A stretch of DNA of 64,000 nucleotides from Pseudomonas argentinensis (GTDB taxonomy: Bacteria > Pseudomonadota > Gammaproteobacteria > Pseudomonadales > Pseudomonadaceae), in the NCBI RefSeq assembly GCF_001839655.2, contig NZ_CP056087.1, positions 62,001 through 126,000 on the forward strand. Reading direction: 5' to 3'. The notes below the pieces were generated by a model. That model saw only the letters and a program-made list of their open reading frames with translations. It made no database searches and was not told where the DNA came from. The translations under genes were made by a program, and so were the position numbers. Positions 31,951-41,118 of the stretch are shown here, piece after piece. Every line of letters starts with the position of its first letter. Within the stretch, counting starts at the first letter, position 1.

Positions 31951-32385
31951 ATGTGTGACTCAGCGATCATCCCCTGCCCCCGTTGCAGCAGCCGCAATCG
32001 CATTCCCCGTGCACGCCTGGGCGAGGCGCCGCGCTGTGGCCATTGCAAGGCCGAGGTGCTGCCGGGCACGCCGTTCGACCTCGACCAGGGCAGCTTCGCC
32101 AGCCAGCTCAAGGGCGACCTGCCCTTGCTGGTGGATATCTGGGCCGCCTGGTGCGGCCCGTGCCGCAGCTTCGCGCCGACCTTCGCCCAGGCGGCAGGCG
32201 AACTGCGTACGCGCTGCCGCCTGGGCAAGCTGGACAGCGAGGCCAACCAGCAGCTGGCTGCGCAACTGGGCATCCGTTCGATCCCCAGCCTGATCCTGTT
32301 TCAGGACGGCCAGCAGGTCGCCCGGCAAAGCGGCGCCCTGCCCCTGCCGCAGCTGCTCGCCTGGCTGAACGCCCAGGGCGTCTGA
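31951..32385 (+). CDS. trxC: Thioredoxin 2 TrxC
   Basis: A protein of 144 residues. An N-terminal zinc-ribbon has two CxxC pairs (Cys9/Cys12 and Cys29/Cys32) and a thioredoxin domain follows, with active site AAWCGPCRSF (Cys68, Cys71) and GIRSIPSLILFQDGQ. This is the TrxC (Trx2) type, oxidative-stress inducible in other proteobacteria. A GGAG sits just before the ATG. It is divergent from the hydrolase and ends about 230 bases before the ParA stop; that gap holds no obvious gene. Confidence 0.94.
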   Translation: MCDSAIIPCPRCSSRNRIPRARLGEAPRCGHCKAEVLPGTPFDLDQGSFASQLKGDLPLLVDIWAAWCGPCRSFAPTFAQAAGELRTRCRLGKLDSEANQQLAAQLGIRSIPSLILFQDGQQVARQSGALPLPQLLAWLNAQGV

Positions 32386-32614
32386 AGGCGCGCGCCACGC
32401 CAGCGACACCTGACCTTGCCAGTGGCCCAAAAGCCAATTGAATTCATGGAAGGATCATTGCGGCGAAAGCCCGATGGCAGCACGGCGGGAGGCGCCATGT
32501 TCAAGCCTGATCGCCCACGACCTGCGTGGCACCGCCGAGCCGGCGCTACGCCGGGCCGAGTGCGCTAGGTTGCACCTGGGTATCGCTACGCTCAACCCAG
32601 GCCAGGGCGGGTGG

Positions 32615-33385
32615 TCAGCTGCGCTGCAGCAGGTCGTGCAGTTCGACGTACTGCTGGGTCAGCTTGTGCCGCGGGTCGAGGTAGATCAGCGGCATGCAGG
32701 CCTGGTGGGACTCGCGCATCTTCACCGAGCTCATCAGGTTGACCGGCAGTACCGGCAGGCCCTCGGCCACCAGCTCGTCGAGCAGTTGTTGCGGCAGCGA
32801 GGCGCGGGGCTGGAACTGATTGACCACTATACCCTCGACCTGCAGGTCCTCGTTGTGGTCTTCCTTCAGTTCCTCGATCTCGCCCAGCAGGCCGTACAGG
32901 GCATTGCGCGAAAAGGTGTCGCAGTCGAAGGGAATCAGTACGCGATCAGCGGCAATCAATGCGGAAACCGTGTAGAAATTCAGCGCCGGCGGGGTATCCA
33001 GGTAGATCTGCTCGTAATCCTCGGCCAATTCCTCGAGCAGTTTGCGCAGCTTGTTGATCTTGTGCTTCTGCTCCAGCTTGGGTTGCAGATCCGCCAGCTC
33101 GGCGGTGGCGGTGATCACGTGCAGGTTGTCAAAGGGCGTTTCGTAGATATCCACCTTGCCCTTCTTGGCAAACGGCCCGCTGGACAGCGTCTGCTTGAAG
33201 AAATCGGCGATACCCATGGGAATGTCGTCGCCGGTCAATCCGGTCAGGTAATGGGACGAATTGGCCTGGGCATCGAGATCGACCAGCAGCGTTCGGTATC
33301 CTTGCGACGCACTGACCGCGGCCAGATTGCAGGCAATGCTGGATTTGCCCACGCCGCCTTTCTGATTGAAAATCACCCGCCTCAT
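32615..33385 (-). CDS. Orphan ParA-family ATPase
   Basis: A protein of 256 residues of the ParA/MinD superfamily. The deviant Walker A reads [18 protein letters not shown] (about residues 5-22) and further family blocks include [18 protein letters not shown] and [14 protein letters not shown]. The start at 33385 follows GGAGG by five bases. No ParB or centromere-like repeats are seen beside it, so it is not the chromosomal parAB pair. Orphan ParA proteins position cargo on the nucleoid; a link to pigment or membrane cargo here is possible but unsupported. It is divergent from the aryl polyene operon. Confidence 0.9.
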   Translation of the reverse strand: MRRVIFNQKGGVGKSSIACNLAAVSASQGYRTLLVDLDAQANSSHYLTGLTGDDIPMGIADFFKQTLSSGPFAKKGKVDIYETPFDNLHVITATAELADLQPKLEQKHKINKLRKLLEELAEDYEQIYLDTPPALNFYTVSALIAADRVLIPFDCDTFSRNALYGLLGEIEELKEDHNEDLQVEGIVVNQFQPRASLPQQLLDELVAEGLPVLPVNLMSSVKMRESHQACMPLIYLDPRHKLTQQYVELHDLLQRS

Positions 33386-33617
33386 CCAAACCTCCGTATT
33401 CAACTAGTACATTGATACTAGGCAAAACCTCATGACAGTCGCGAGTGGCAAGCGAAACGGGTCACCCATCAGAAAATCGCTACTTAATGTTTGCGGCCCC
33501 TTGCCATCACCCGGATAATGCCGGCGTAGCACCGCTCCCCATCGACAAGGCTCTTGTCGCACAGGACAGTCGTACAGACAAGGAAATGCCCGGCGGGCCA
33601 AGCAGAGTTTCATCTAG

Positions 33618-34331
33618 ATGCATTTCAGGATCGATCAATGGCGTGCCTGGGCTCCCGGCCTGGACAGTACGGATGACTGGCTCGCCTGGAGCAAGGCACC
33701 CGACCGCCTGCTCGATGGCGGTGAGCAGCCCGATGTCGGTTTTCTCCCCGCCTTGCAGCGCCGCCGCCTGAGCCGCCTGGCGCGCATGGTGTTCCAGGTC
33801 TCCTGGCCATTGGCCGAAGGCCACCTGGCACTGCCCCTGGTGTTCGTTTCGCGGCATGGCGAGACCCCGCGCAACCTGGCCATCCTCAAGGATCTTGCAG
33901 TTAGAGAACCGCTGTCGCCGACACAGTTCAGCCTTTCTGTGCACAACGCGATCATCGGCCAATGGTCGATCATGCGTGGCGATACCAGCGAGATGACCGC
34001 CCTGGCCGGCGAAGCCGACGGTTTGGAAATGGCCATGCTCGAAGCCCTGACCTTTCTCGCCGAGGGCGCGCCAGCCGTGCTGCTGGTGATCGGTGAGGAC
34101 GCCCAGCCGCAGCCTTATGCGCCGTTCATCGACGATGTGCCGTTCCCCTATGCGCTGGCCCTGCTGCTGACGCCCGGCGATGACTGGAACCTGGCCCTGC
34201 ACCACGCGCCAGGCCCGCGAGCTGCCTGGCCGCACCCGCTGAGCCTGATCCAGAGCCTGTGCCTGCACAGCGCCGTCCTCCAACATACCTGGAAAGAGCG
34301 TCAATGGACCTGGTCACGCAAAAGCCTGTGA
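33618..34331 (+). CDS. apeC: Truncated ketosynthase-like chain-length factor (ApeC)
   Basis: A protein of 237 residues, about half a ketosynthase, of the beta-ketoacyl synthase N-terminal-like family (Ketoacyl-synt_2), with the signature PTQFSLSVHNA (about 101-111). It has no active-site cysteine in a thiolase-type context. In aryl polyene pathways this kind of protein pairs with the ketosynthase ApeO and sets chain length. It is first in a long forward operon; the 232-base gap back to the divergent parA should hold the promoter, but no clear elements are visible. The next gene overlaps its end by 28 bases. Confidence 0.85.
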   Translation: MHFRIDQWRAWAPGLDSTDDWLAWSKAPDRLLDGGEQPDVGFLPALQRRRLSRLARMVFQVSWPLAEGHLALPLVFVSRHGETPRNLAILKDLAVREPLSPTQFSLSVHNAIIGQWSIMRGDTSEMTALAGEADGLEMAMLEALTFLAEGAPAVLLVIGEDAQPQPYAPFIDDVPFPYALALLLTPGDDWNLALHHAPGPRAAWPHPLSLIQSLCLHSAVLQHTWKERQWTWSRKSL

Positions 34332-35113
34332 AACGCTACAGCCCGCCCTACTGGTGGCGGCTGATCGCCACGGCGGCCAGCTTCACGCTGTTCGGTATCG
34401 GCGGCGTGCTGCTGCGCATCCTGGTATTTCCGGTGCTGTCGCTGCTGCCTGGCGACGCCGCCGCCCATCAGCGCCGCGCTCGGCGCGTGGTCAGCCTGAC
34501 CTTTCGCACCTTCGTCGAATTCATGTACCGCAGCGGGGTGCTCACCTACGAAGTGGAAGGCGCCGAGCGCCTCGGTCGCCCGGGGCAGATGATCATCGCC
34601 AACCACCCCTCGCTGATCGACGTGGTGGTGACCATCGCCTTCACCCGCGATACCAACTGCGTGGTCAAACAGAGCCTGTGGAACAACCCCTGCATGCGCG
34701 GGCCGATCCGTTCGGCGGGCTACATTAGCAACAGTGGCAGCATGGACATGCTCGACGAGGCCGCCGGCGCGCTGCAGCAGGGCCAGACCCTGGTGATATT
34801 CCCGGAAGGCACGCGCACCACGCCCGGCCAGCCGCCGGAGTTTCACCGCGGCGCGGCGGCCATTGCCCTGCGCGGCGCGCGGGTGATCACCCCCGTGGTG
34901 ATCAGCGTGTCGCCCACCACCCTGACCAAGGCCGAGCCCTGGTACCGCATTCCCGCGCGGCGCTTCCATATCCGCCTGCGCGTCGGCGACGACATCGACC
35001 CGGCGCACTTCGCCGCCATGGGCGCGGCGCCGGTCGCGTCGCGCAAACTCAACGATCATCTGCATCAGCATTTCATACAGGAGCTCGCCAAAGATGAGCG
35101 CTCTACAGCTTGA
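34304..35113 (+). CDS. 1-acyl-glycerol-3-phosphate acyltransferase-like protein (ApeD-type)
   Basis: A protein of 269 residues with one N-terminal helix and the LPLAT acyltransferase motifs: NHPSLID (HX4D, about 100-106) and FPEGTR (about 166-171). In aryl polyene loci this position carries a lysophospholipid-acyltransferase-like protein thought to help anchor the polyene to a membrane lipid. I start at the ATG at 34304, which has GGAAAGAG upstream and overlaps the apeC end. The ACP gene follows, overlapping its end by 20 bases. Confidence 0.88.
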   Translation: MDLVTQKPVKRYSPPYWWRLIATAASFTLFGIGGVLLRILVFPVLSLLPGDAAAHQRRARRVVSLTFRTFVEFMYRSGVLTYEVEGAERLGRPGQMIIANHPSLIDVVVTIAFTRDTNCVVKQSLWNNPCMRGPIRSAGYISNSGSMDMLDEAAGALQQGQTLVIFPEGTRTTPGQPPEFHRGAAAIALRGARVITPVVISVSPTTLTKAEPWYRIPARRFHIRLRVGDDIDPAHFAAMGAAPVASRKLNDHLHQHFIQELAKDERSTA

Positions 35114-35354
35114 GATCAAAAACCTGATCATCGACTCCCTGGGCCTCGAGGACGTCACCGCTCAGGACATCGACGACGACCTGACCCTGTTCGGCGAGGG
35201 CCTGGGCCTGGACTCGGTCGATGCCCTGGAGCTCGGCCTGGCGATCCAGAAACGTTTCGGCATCAAGATCGACGCCGAAGCCAAGGACACCCGCACCCAT
35301 TTCGCCAACGTGGCCAGCCTCGCTGCCTTCGTTGCCAGCCGCCAGGCAGCCTGA
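35094..35354 (+). CDS. apeE: Acyl carrier protein ApeE
   Basis: An acidic four-helix acyl carrier protein of 86 residues. The phosphopantetheine site is Ser41 in LGLDSVDALELGL. It carries growing chains during polyene assembly. It lies between the acyltransferase and a second ACP, as in the canonical APE order (ApeE then ApeF). No phosphopantetheinyl transferase gene is in the window, so it must be activated by one encoded elsewhere. Confidence 0.92.
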   Translation: MSALQLEIKNLIIDSLGLEDVTAQDIDDDLTLFGEGLGLDSVDALELGLAIQKRFGIKIDAEAKDTRTHFANVASLAAFVASRQAA

Positions 35355-35365
35355 GGACGATGACC

Positions 35366-35623
35366 ATGCAAACCCGTGAGGAAATCTTCGCCACCTTGCG
35401 CGACGCCCTGGTTGAGCTGTTCGAGCTGAGCCCCGAGCGCATCAGCCTGGACGCCAACCTCTACGAAGACCTGGAAATCGACAGCATCGACGCCGTCGAC
35501 CTGATCGACCATATCAAGCGCCAGACCGGCAAGAAGATTGCCGCCGAAGCGTTCAAAACGGTGCGTACCGTGGGCGACGTGGTCGAAGCGGTGTACCAGA
35601 TGGTCAACGCGCAACCGCTATGA
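35366..35623 (+). CDS. apeF: Acyl carrier protein ApeF
   Basis: A protein of 85 residues, a second ACP, with attachment site Ser40 in LEIDSIDAVDLIDH. In studied APE systems one ACP carries the elongating chain and the other the aryl starter or finished chain. The ATG at 35366 has GAGGA at a better distance than the in-frame ATG at 35360, which would add two residues. The stop overlaps the next start (ATGA at 35620-35623). Confidence 0.9.
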   Translation: MQTREEIFATLRDALVELFELSPERISLDANLYEDLEIDSIDAVDLIDHIKRQTGKKIAAEAFKTVRTVGDVVEAVYQMVNAQPL

Positions 35624-36165
35624 GCCGTCTGTTCGGCCTGCTGGTCGCGCTGGTCAGCGTAGCCTACCCGTTCGCCGTGTACTTCGGCGCCGGCCACCTG
35701 TCGCCAACGCTGTTCGCCGCCCTGCTCGGCGGCCTGTGGCTGGCGCGGTTGCTCAGCAACCCGGGTGATCGCAACAGCCGGCACATGACTGGCGCCGTGC
35801 TGGTGTTCTGCCTGCTGCTGGTACTGGCCGACGAGCCGGCGCTGCTGCGCTGGTACCCGGTGCTGGTCAGCCTGCTGCTGGGCCTGCTGTTCGCCAGCAG
35901 CCTGAAGATCGGCCTGCCGATGGCCGAACGCCTGGCCCGCCTGCGCGAGCCCGAGCTGCCCCCGGTGGCGGTGCGCTACACCCGCCGGGTCACCGAAGTG
36001 TGGGCCGTCTTCATGCTCACCAACGGCCTGCTGGTGGTGGCACTGAACCTGTGGGCGCCGCTGTCCTGGTGGGCGCTGTACACCGGGCTGATTTCCTACC
36101 TCCTGATGGGCCTGCTATTCGCCGGCGAATGGTTGGTGCGCCAACGTGTAAGGAGAACCGCATGA
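35620..36165 (+). CDS. Multi-pass membrane protein of the aryl polyene locus (ApeG-type)
   Basis: A protein of 181 residues with about five hydrophobic helices (for example LFGLLVALVSVAYPFAVYFG near the start and VFCLLLVLADEPALL in the middle) and no catalytic motif I recognise. It belongs to the family of small membrane proteins found between the ACPs and the AMP ligase in APE loci. It overlaps both neighbours by four bases. A role in scaffolding the pathway at the inner membrane is plausible; nothing in the sequence proves it. Confidence 0.82.
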   Translation: MSRLFGLLVALVSVAYPFAVYFGAGHLSPTLFAALLGGLWLARLLSNPGDRNSRHMTGAVLVFCLLLVLADEPALLRWYPVLVSLLLGLLFASSLKIGLPMAERLARLREPELPPVAVRYTRRVTEVWAVFMLTNGLLVVALNLWAPLSWWALYTGLISYLLMGLLFAGEWLVRQRVRRTA

Positions 36166-37820
36166 GCTGGCTGAACCTCGAAGACCTGCTGCTGGCCCCT
36201 GATGCCAGCCGCCAGGTGACGCCCGAGCTCGACCATGCCGAGTTCTGCCAACGAGCCCTGAGCCTGGCCGCCCACTGGCAGGCAGCCGGTGTGCAGCGCG
36301 TCGCCCTGCACCTGCAGGATGCCGCCGAGCTGGCCATCGCCCTGCTCGCCGCCTGGCAGGCGGACATTCAGGTGCTGCTGCCTGCCGATGCGCAGCCGCA
36401 GACCCGCCAGCGCCTGGGTGCCCAGGTCGACCTGTGGATCGAGCAGCTCGACGATTCGATCACCACCCCACCGCTGACCACCAAGCGGCTGGACCGCGAG
36501 CGCTGCCGCCTGACCCTGTGCACCTCCGGCTCCAGCGGCGAGCCCAAGCTGATCGACAAGCGCCTCGGCCAACTGGCCAATGAGGTGCAGGCGCTGGAAG
36601 CGCTGTGGGGCGAGCGCCTCGGCGATGCGCTGATCATCGGCAGCGTGGCCGCGCAACACATCTACGGCCTGCTGTTCCGCGTGCTGTGGCCACTGTGCGC
36701 CGGCCGCGTGTTCCTGCCCAAGGCCCAGCCGTTCCCCGAAGACCTGCAGCTGGCCAGCCTGCCACACCCGGGCTTTGCCTGGATCACCAGCCCGGCGCTG
36801 CTCAAGCGCATGGGCGACAACCTCGACTGGGCGGCCCTGAGCCGCGTGCGCCAGGTATTCTCCTCCGGCGGCGCGCTGCCGGCCGCCGCCGCCGCCTCGG
36901 TGCAACAGCGCCTGGGCCAGTGGCCGACGGAAATCTACGGCAGCTCGGAAACCGGTGGCATCGGCTGGCGCCAGGGCGGCCAGCACTGGCAGCCGTTCCA
37001 GGGTGTTCGGCTCGACGCCAACGAGGAAGGCGCCCTGCGCCTGAGCTCGCCCTACTTGCCAGCCGAGCACTGGGAGCAGATGGCCGACGCCGTGCAGATC
37101 GACGCCGATGGCCGCTTCACCCTCGGCGCGCGCCTGGATCGCATCGTCAAACTGGAAGAGAAACGTATTTCCCTGCCCCTGCTCGAACAGGCCCTGGCCC
37201 AGCACGCCTGGGTCAACGAGGCGCGCCTGGGCGTGCTGCAACAGGGCCGCGCCTTTCTTGGCGCGCTGGTCGCATTGTCCCCGGAAGGCCTGCACACGCT
37301 ACGTAACCAGGGTCGTCGGCACCTGACCGAAGGCCTGCGCCAGCACCTGGCCGGCCACTGCGAAGCCATCGCCCTGCCGCGCCGCTGGCGTCTGCTGCCA
37401 CACCTGCCGTACAGCAGCCAGGGCAAGCTGGGCCAGGCCCAGATCAACGACCTGCTGGCTGCCGCCCGCCCAACCCGCGTCGAGCCGGCCAGCATCAGGG
37501 AAGACAATGGCGAGTGGCACCTGGAACTGGACGTGCCCCTGGACCTGGCGCACTTCAGCGGCCATTTTCCCGGCACCCCGGTGCTGCCAGGCGTGGTGCA
37601 GATCGACTGGGCCCAGCAACTGGCCCGAGCCCTGATCAAGGGCCTGCCGCCGCTGTTCGGCGGCATGGAAGTGCTCAAGTTCCAGCAACTGGTGCGCCCC
37701 GGCGACCGCCTGCAGCTGGCCCTGCGTTTCGATGCCGAGCGCAACAAACTGTACTTCACCTTTCGCAGCGGCGAAGCCAATTGCTCGTCCGGGCGCATCC
37801 TGCTCAAGGCCGCGCCATGA
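36162..37820 (+). CDS. apeH: AMP ligase fused to hotdog dehydratase (ApeH-ApeI)
   Basis: A protein of 552 residues. Residues about 1-430 are an adenylate-forming ligase: P-loop [12 protein letters not shown] (about 118-129), [13 protein letters not shown] (about 258-270) and the C-terminal catalytic Lys422 in SSQGKLG. It would activate the aryl starter acid and load it onto an ACP. Residues about 450-552 are a hotdog 3-hydroxyacyl-ACP dehydratase with [15 protein letters not shown] (His468). In other APE loci these are often two genes, ApeH and ApeI, so this is a fusion. AAGGAGA precedes the ATG, and both ends overlap their neighbours by four bases. Confidence 0.9.
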   Translation: MSWLNLEDLLLAPDASRQVTPELDHAEFCQRALSLAAHWQAAGVQRVALHLQDAAELAIALLAAWQADIQVLLPADAQPQTRQRLGAQVDLWIEQLDDSITTPPLTTKRLDRERCRLTLCTSGSSGEPKLIDKRLGQLANEVQALEALWGERLGDALIIGSVAAQHIYGLLFRVLWPLCAGRVFLPKAQPFPEDLQLASLPHPGFAWITSPALLKRMGDNLDWAALSRVRQVFSSGGALPAAAAASVQQRLGQWPTEIYGSSETGGIGWRQGGQHWQPFQGVRLDANEEGALRLSSPYLPAEHWEQMADAVQIDADGRFTLGARLDRIVKLEEKRISLPLLEQALAQHAWVNEARLGVLQQGRAFLGALVALSPEGLHTLRNQGRRHLTEGLRQHLAGHCEAIALPRRWRLLPHLPYSSQGKLGQAQINDLLAAARPTRVEPASIREDNGEWHLELDVPLDLAHFSGHFPGTPVLPGVVQIDWAQQLARALIKGLPPLFGGMEVLKFQQLVRPGDRLQLALRFDAERNKLYFTFRSGEANCSSGRILLKAAP

Positions 37821-38560
37821 CTGCGGTGCAGCATCGCCTCTGTGCACTGATTCCGGTGTACGACCACGAAGGGCCACTGCCCGGCGTGGTCGCCAGCCTG
37901 CTGGCCGCCGGCCTGCCGTGCCTGCTGGTCGACGACGCCTCCGGCCCGGCCTGCGCCGCGGTGATCGACCGGCTCGCCGGCGAGGCCGACACCCACCTGC
38001 TGCGCCTGGCCGAGAATCAGGGCAAGGGCGGCGCGGTGATGGCCGGTCTACGCCAGGCAAAACGCCTTGGCTTCACCCATGCCCTGCAGGTGGACGCCGA
38101 CGGCCAGCACGACCTGCAGGCGGTACGCGCCTTTCTCGATGAATCTCGCGCCCATCCCGAGGCCATCGTCTGCGGCTATCCGCAGTACGATGCCAGCGTC
38201 CCCAAGGGTCGCCTGTACGCGCGCTACCTGACCCATGTGTGGGTGTGGATCAACAGCCTGTCGCTCGAGATCCGCGACTCGATGTGCGGCTTCCGTGTTT
38301 ACCCGCTGGCCGCCAGCGTGGCGCTGATCGACTCGGCGAGTCTCGGCAAACGCATGGACTTCGATTCGGAAATCCTCGTGCGCCTGTCCTGGCGTGGGCA
38401 GCCGATGCGTTGGCTGCCAACCCGCGTGCACTACCCCGAGGATGGCGTCTCGCACTTTCGCCTCTGGCAGGACAACCTGCTGATCTCGAAAATGCACGCC
38501 CGGCTGTTCTTCGGCATGCTCTGCCGCGCGCCGTGGCTCCTGTACCGGCGGTGGCGCTGA
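37817..38560 (+). CDS. Family 2 glycosyltransferase
   Basis: A protein of 247 residues of the GT2 family. The N-terminal nucleotide-binding part has CALIPVYDHEGPLPGVVASL and LRLAENQGKGGAVMAGL; the DxD-like site is LQVDADGQHD. The C-terminal portion (HYPEDGVSHFRLWQDN) is typical of APE-associated glycosyltransferases. It could attach a sugar during lipid anchoring of the pigment. The start codon overlaps the ApeH stop and the stop shares bases with the next start (TGATG at 38558-38562). Confidence 0.9.
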   Translation: MTAVQHRLCALIPVYDHEGPLPGVVASLLAAGLPCLLVDDASGPACAAVIDRLAGEADTHLLRLAENQGKGGAVMAGLRQAKRLGFTHALQVDADGQHDLQAVRAFLDESRAHPEAIVCGYPQYDASVPKGRLYARYLTHVWVWINSLSLEIRDSMCGFRVYPLAASVALIDSASLGKRMDFDSEILVRLSWRGQPMRWLPTRVHYPEDGVSHFRLWQDNLLISKMHARLFFGMLCRAPWLLYRRWR

Positions 38561-39495
38561 TGGATCGCTCCCGCCACTGGGCCGGCCAGCGCGAGCGTGG
38601 CAGCTTCGCCCTGATGAAGCTCACCGCCCTGGCCGCCCGTCACCTGGGCCGCCGGGCGCTGAGCCCGCTGCTGTACCTGATCGTTGCCTACTTCTTCCTG
38701 TTCGGCGCCAAGGCGCGGCGCAGCATCCATCAGTACCAGCACAACCTGGCGAGCTGGAGCGCGCGCGCCGAGCTGCGCCCGACCCGTCGATCGGTGTTCG
38801 TCCAGTTCATGGCCTTCGCCGACAGCCTGCTCGACAAGCTCGACGTGTGGAGCGGACGCCTCAAGCTGAGCGATGTCGAACTGGTCGACCCCCATGGTCT
38901 GCATAACCAGATGAGCGGCAGCCGCGGGCAGCTGCTGGTCGGTGCCCACCTGGGCAACCTCGAGGTGTGCCGCGCCCTGGCCGAGCTGAGCGCCGAGGTG
39001 CGCATGAACGTGCTGGTGCACACCCGCCACGCCGAGCAGTTCAACCGCCTGCTCAAGGAAAGCGGCGCGAGCAACCTGCGGCTGATCCAGGTCAGCGAGC
39101 TGGACCCGGCGGTGATGATGCGCCTGGCCGAGCACCTGGAGCGTGGCGAGTGGCTGGCGATTGCCGGCGACCGCGTGCCGCTGCATGGCGAGCGTACCGT
39201 AGACGTGGATTTTCTCGGCCACTCGGCGCCGCTGCCGCAAGGCCCCTGGCTGCTCGCCGGGCTGCTGCAATGCCCGGTCAACCTGATCGACTGCCTGAAG
39301 GTCGACGGCCGCTATCAGGTCATGTTGCAACCCTTCAGCGCTGCCGTGCAGTGGAAGCGCAGCGAGCGCGACGCGGTGATTCAGGGCTGGGCACAACGCT
39401 ACGCCGATCATCTGGCACAACGCTGCCTGCAAGCCCCGCAGCAGTGGTTCAACTTCTATCCGTTCTGGAACGACCATGACAACACAGCAGCCTGA
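38560..39495 (+). CDS. LpxL/HtrB-like acyltransferase
   Basis: A protein of 311 residues of the lipid A biosynthesis (LpxL) acyltransferase family: one N-terminal membrane helix (LLYLIVAYFFLFG), then the HX4D-like site in GAHLGNLEVCRAL and a later GDRVPLHGE motif. In APE loci this partner of the glycosyltransferase is thought to place an acyl chain on the anchor. It overlaps the ammonia lyase start by 20 bases. Whether it accepts the polyene or an ordinary fatty acyl group is unknown. Confidence 0.88.
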   Translation: MDRSRHWAGQRERGSFALMKLTALAARHLGRRALSPLLYLIVAYFFLFGAKARRSIHQYQHNLASWSARAELRPTRRSVFVQFMAFADSLLDKLDVWSGRLKLSDVELVDPHGLHNQMSGSRGQLLVGAHLGNLEVCRALAELSAEVRMNVLVHTRHAEQFNRLLKESGASNLRLIQVSELDPAVMMRLAEHLERGEWLAIAGDRVPLHGERTVDVDFLGHSAPLPQGPWLLAGLLQCPVNLIDCLKVDGRYQVMLQPFSAAVQWKRSERDAVIQGWAQRYADHLAQRCLQAPQQWFNFYPFWNDHDNTAA

Positions 39496-41017
39496 AACCG
39501 TGACCTTCGGCGCGCAGCCGCTGCGTCTCGAGCAGATCGTCAGCCTGGCCCAGCGCAGCGTGCGCGGCGTGCTGGACGAGGGCCCCGCCTGGCGTGAGCG
39601 CATCGGCCGCGGCGCGCGCTTCGTCGACAGCCTGCTCGACCGCGAAGGCATGATCTATGGCATCACCACCGGCTACGGCGACTCCTGTGTGGTGGCCGTG
39701 CCGCTGCATCAGGTCGAGGCGCTGCCGCGTCACCTGTACACCTTCCACGGCTGCGGCCTGGGCAAGCTGCTCGACGAGCAGGCCACCCGCGCGGTGCTGG
39801 CCGCACGTTTGCAGTCGCTGTGCCAGGGCATGTCCGGGGTGCGCCTGGAGCTGCTGGAGCGCCTGCAGGCGTTTCTCGACCATGACGTGCTGCCGCTGAT
39901 CCCGGAAGAAGGCTCGGTGGGCGCCAGCGGCGACCTGACGCCGCTGTCCTACATCGCCGCGACCCTGTGCGGGGAGCGCGAGGTGATATATCGCGGCGAG
40001 CGCCGCAGCGCCGCCGAGGTGCACACCGAACTGGGCTGGACGCCCCTGGTGCTGCGCCCCAAGGAAGCCCTGGCGCTGATGAACGGCACCGCGGTGATGA
40101 CCGCTCTGGCCTGCCAGGCCTATTGCCGTGCCGATTACCTGCTCAAGCTGGCCACGCGCATCACCGCGCTCAACGTCATCGCCCTGCAGGGCAACCCGGA
40201 GCACTTCGACGAGCGCCTGTTCGCCGCCAAGCCGCATCCGGGCCAGAACCAGGTGGCCGCGTGGATCCGCCAGGACCTGGCCATCGACGCGCCGACCGCG
40301 CCGCTGCATCGTTTGCAGGACCGCTACTCCATCCGCTGCGCGCCCCACGTGCTGGGCGTACTGGCCGACAGCCTGGGCCTGCTGCGCCAGTTCATCGAAA
40401 CCGAGCTGAACAGCGCCAACGACAACCCGCTGATCGACCCCGATAAAGAGCGCGTGTTGCACGGCGGGCATTTCTACGGCGGGCATATCGCCTTCGCCAT
40501 GGACAGCCTGAAGAACCTGATCGGCAACCTCGCCGACCTGCTCGACCGCCAGCTCGCCCTGCTGGTCGACACGCGCTACAACCATGGCCTGCCGAGCAAC
40601 CTGTCGGGCGCCCCGGTAGAGACCGCGATGATCAACCACGGCTTCAAGGCCGTGCAGATCGGCGCCAGCGCCTGGACCGCCGAGGCCCTGAAAAACACCC
40701 TGCCGGCCAGCGTGTTCTCGCGCTCCACCGAGTGCCACAACCAGGACAAGGTGAGCATGGGCACCATCGCCGCCCGTGACGCCCTGCGCAGCCTGGAGCT
40801 GGCCGAGCAGGTCGCGGCCGCCACGCTGCTGGCCGCCAACCAGGGCGTGTGGCTGCGCCGGCGCGCCGAAGCCACCGTGCTCCCGGCCGCCCTGGCCGAG
40901 ATGCACGGACAGCTGGGCGAAGACTTCCCGCCGCTGATCGAGGATCGCGCCCTGGAAGGCGAGCTGCGCCTGTGCCTGCAACGCATCCGCGCTCAACACT
41001 GGAGCCTGTATGCGTAA
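39476..41017 (+). CDS. Aromatic amino acid ammonia-lyase (MIO enzyme)
   Basis: A protein of 513 residues of the HAL/PAL/TAL family. The MIO cofactor forms from Ala150-Ser151-Gly152 in GSVGASGDLTPL, and the catalytic lid tyrosine is Tyr61 in YGITTGYG. At the selectivity position I read Phe90-His91, not the Ser-His of histidine ammonia-lyases. In flexirubin and many APE loci this enzyme makes 4-hydroxycinnamate (from tyrosine) as aryl starter, so a tyrosine or phenylalanine lyase role fits better than histidine degradation; no hut genes are present. It precedes the thioesterase by 101 bases, which hold a REP palindrome. Confidence 0.9.
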   Translation: MTTQQPETVTFGAQPLRLEQIVSLAQRSVRGVLDEGPAWRERIGRGARFVDSLLDREGMIYGITTGYGDSCVVAVPLHQVEALPRHLYTFHGCGLGKLLDEQATRAVLAARLQSLCQGMSGVRLELLERLQAFLDHDVLPLIPEEGSVGASGDLTPLSYIAATLCGEREVIYRGERRSAAEVHTELGWTPLVLRPKEALALMNGTAVMTALACQAYCRADYLLKLATRITALNVIALQGNPEHFDERLFAAKPHPGQNQVAAWIRQDLAIDAPTAPLHRLQDRYSIRCAPHVLGVLADSLGLLRQFIETELNSANDNPLIDPDKERVLHGGHFYGGHIAFAMDSLKNLIGNLADLLDRQLALLVDTRYNHGLPSNLSGAPVETAMINHGFKAVQIGASAWTAEALKNTLPASVFSRSTECHNQDKVSMGTIAARDALRSLELAEQVAAATLLAANQGVWLRRRAEATVLPAALAEMHGQLGEDFPPLIEDRALEGELRLCLQRIRAQHWSLYA

Positions 41018-41038
41018 TTCTCCCCATGCCGACGAACC

Positions 41039-41086
41039 TGTGGGAGCGGGCCATGCCCGCGATTCGCGCGCGTGGCGCGCTCCCAC
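41039..41086. repeat. REP palindrome inside the aryl polyene operon
   Basis: TGTGGGAGC at 41039-41047 is matched by GCTCCCAC at 41079-41086, with GC-rich inner palindromes. It is the same repeat type as at 30209. It sits in the only large gap of the otherwise overlapping block, between the ammonia lyase and thioesterase genes, where it could affect mRNA stability or read-through. Confidence 0.7.
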
Positions 41087-41118
41087 CTCCAACGCCATGA
41101 CAGGGGAGCTCATCGCCC

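Noticed and set aside
33544..33583. GACAAGG direct repeat and CTTGTC/GACAAG inverted repeat before apeC
   Set aside because: The arms are short and imperfectly spaced and match no known operator, so I do not list them as a regulatory site.
39476..41017. Histidine utilisation enzyme HutH
   Set aside because: There are no hut neighbours and the selectivity pair is Phe-His; placement inside the aryl polyene locus favours an aromatic starter role.
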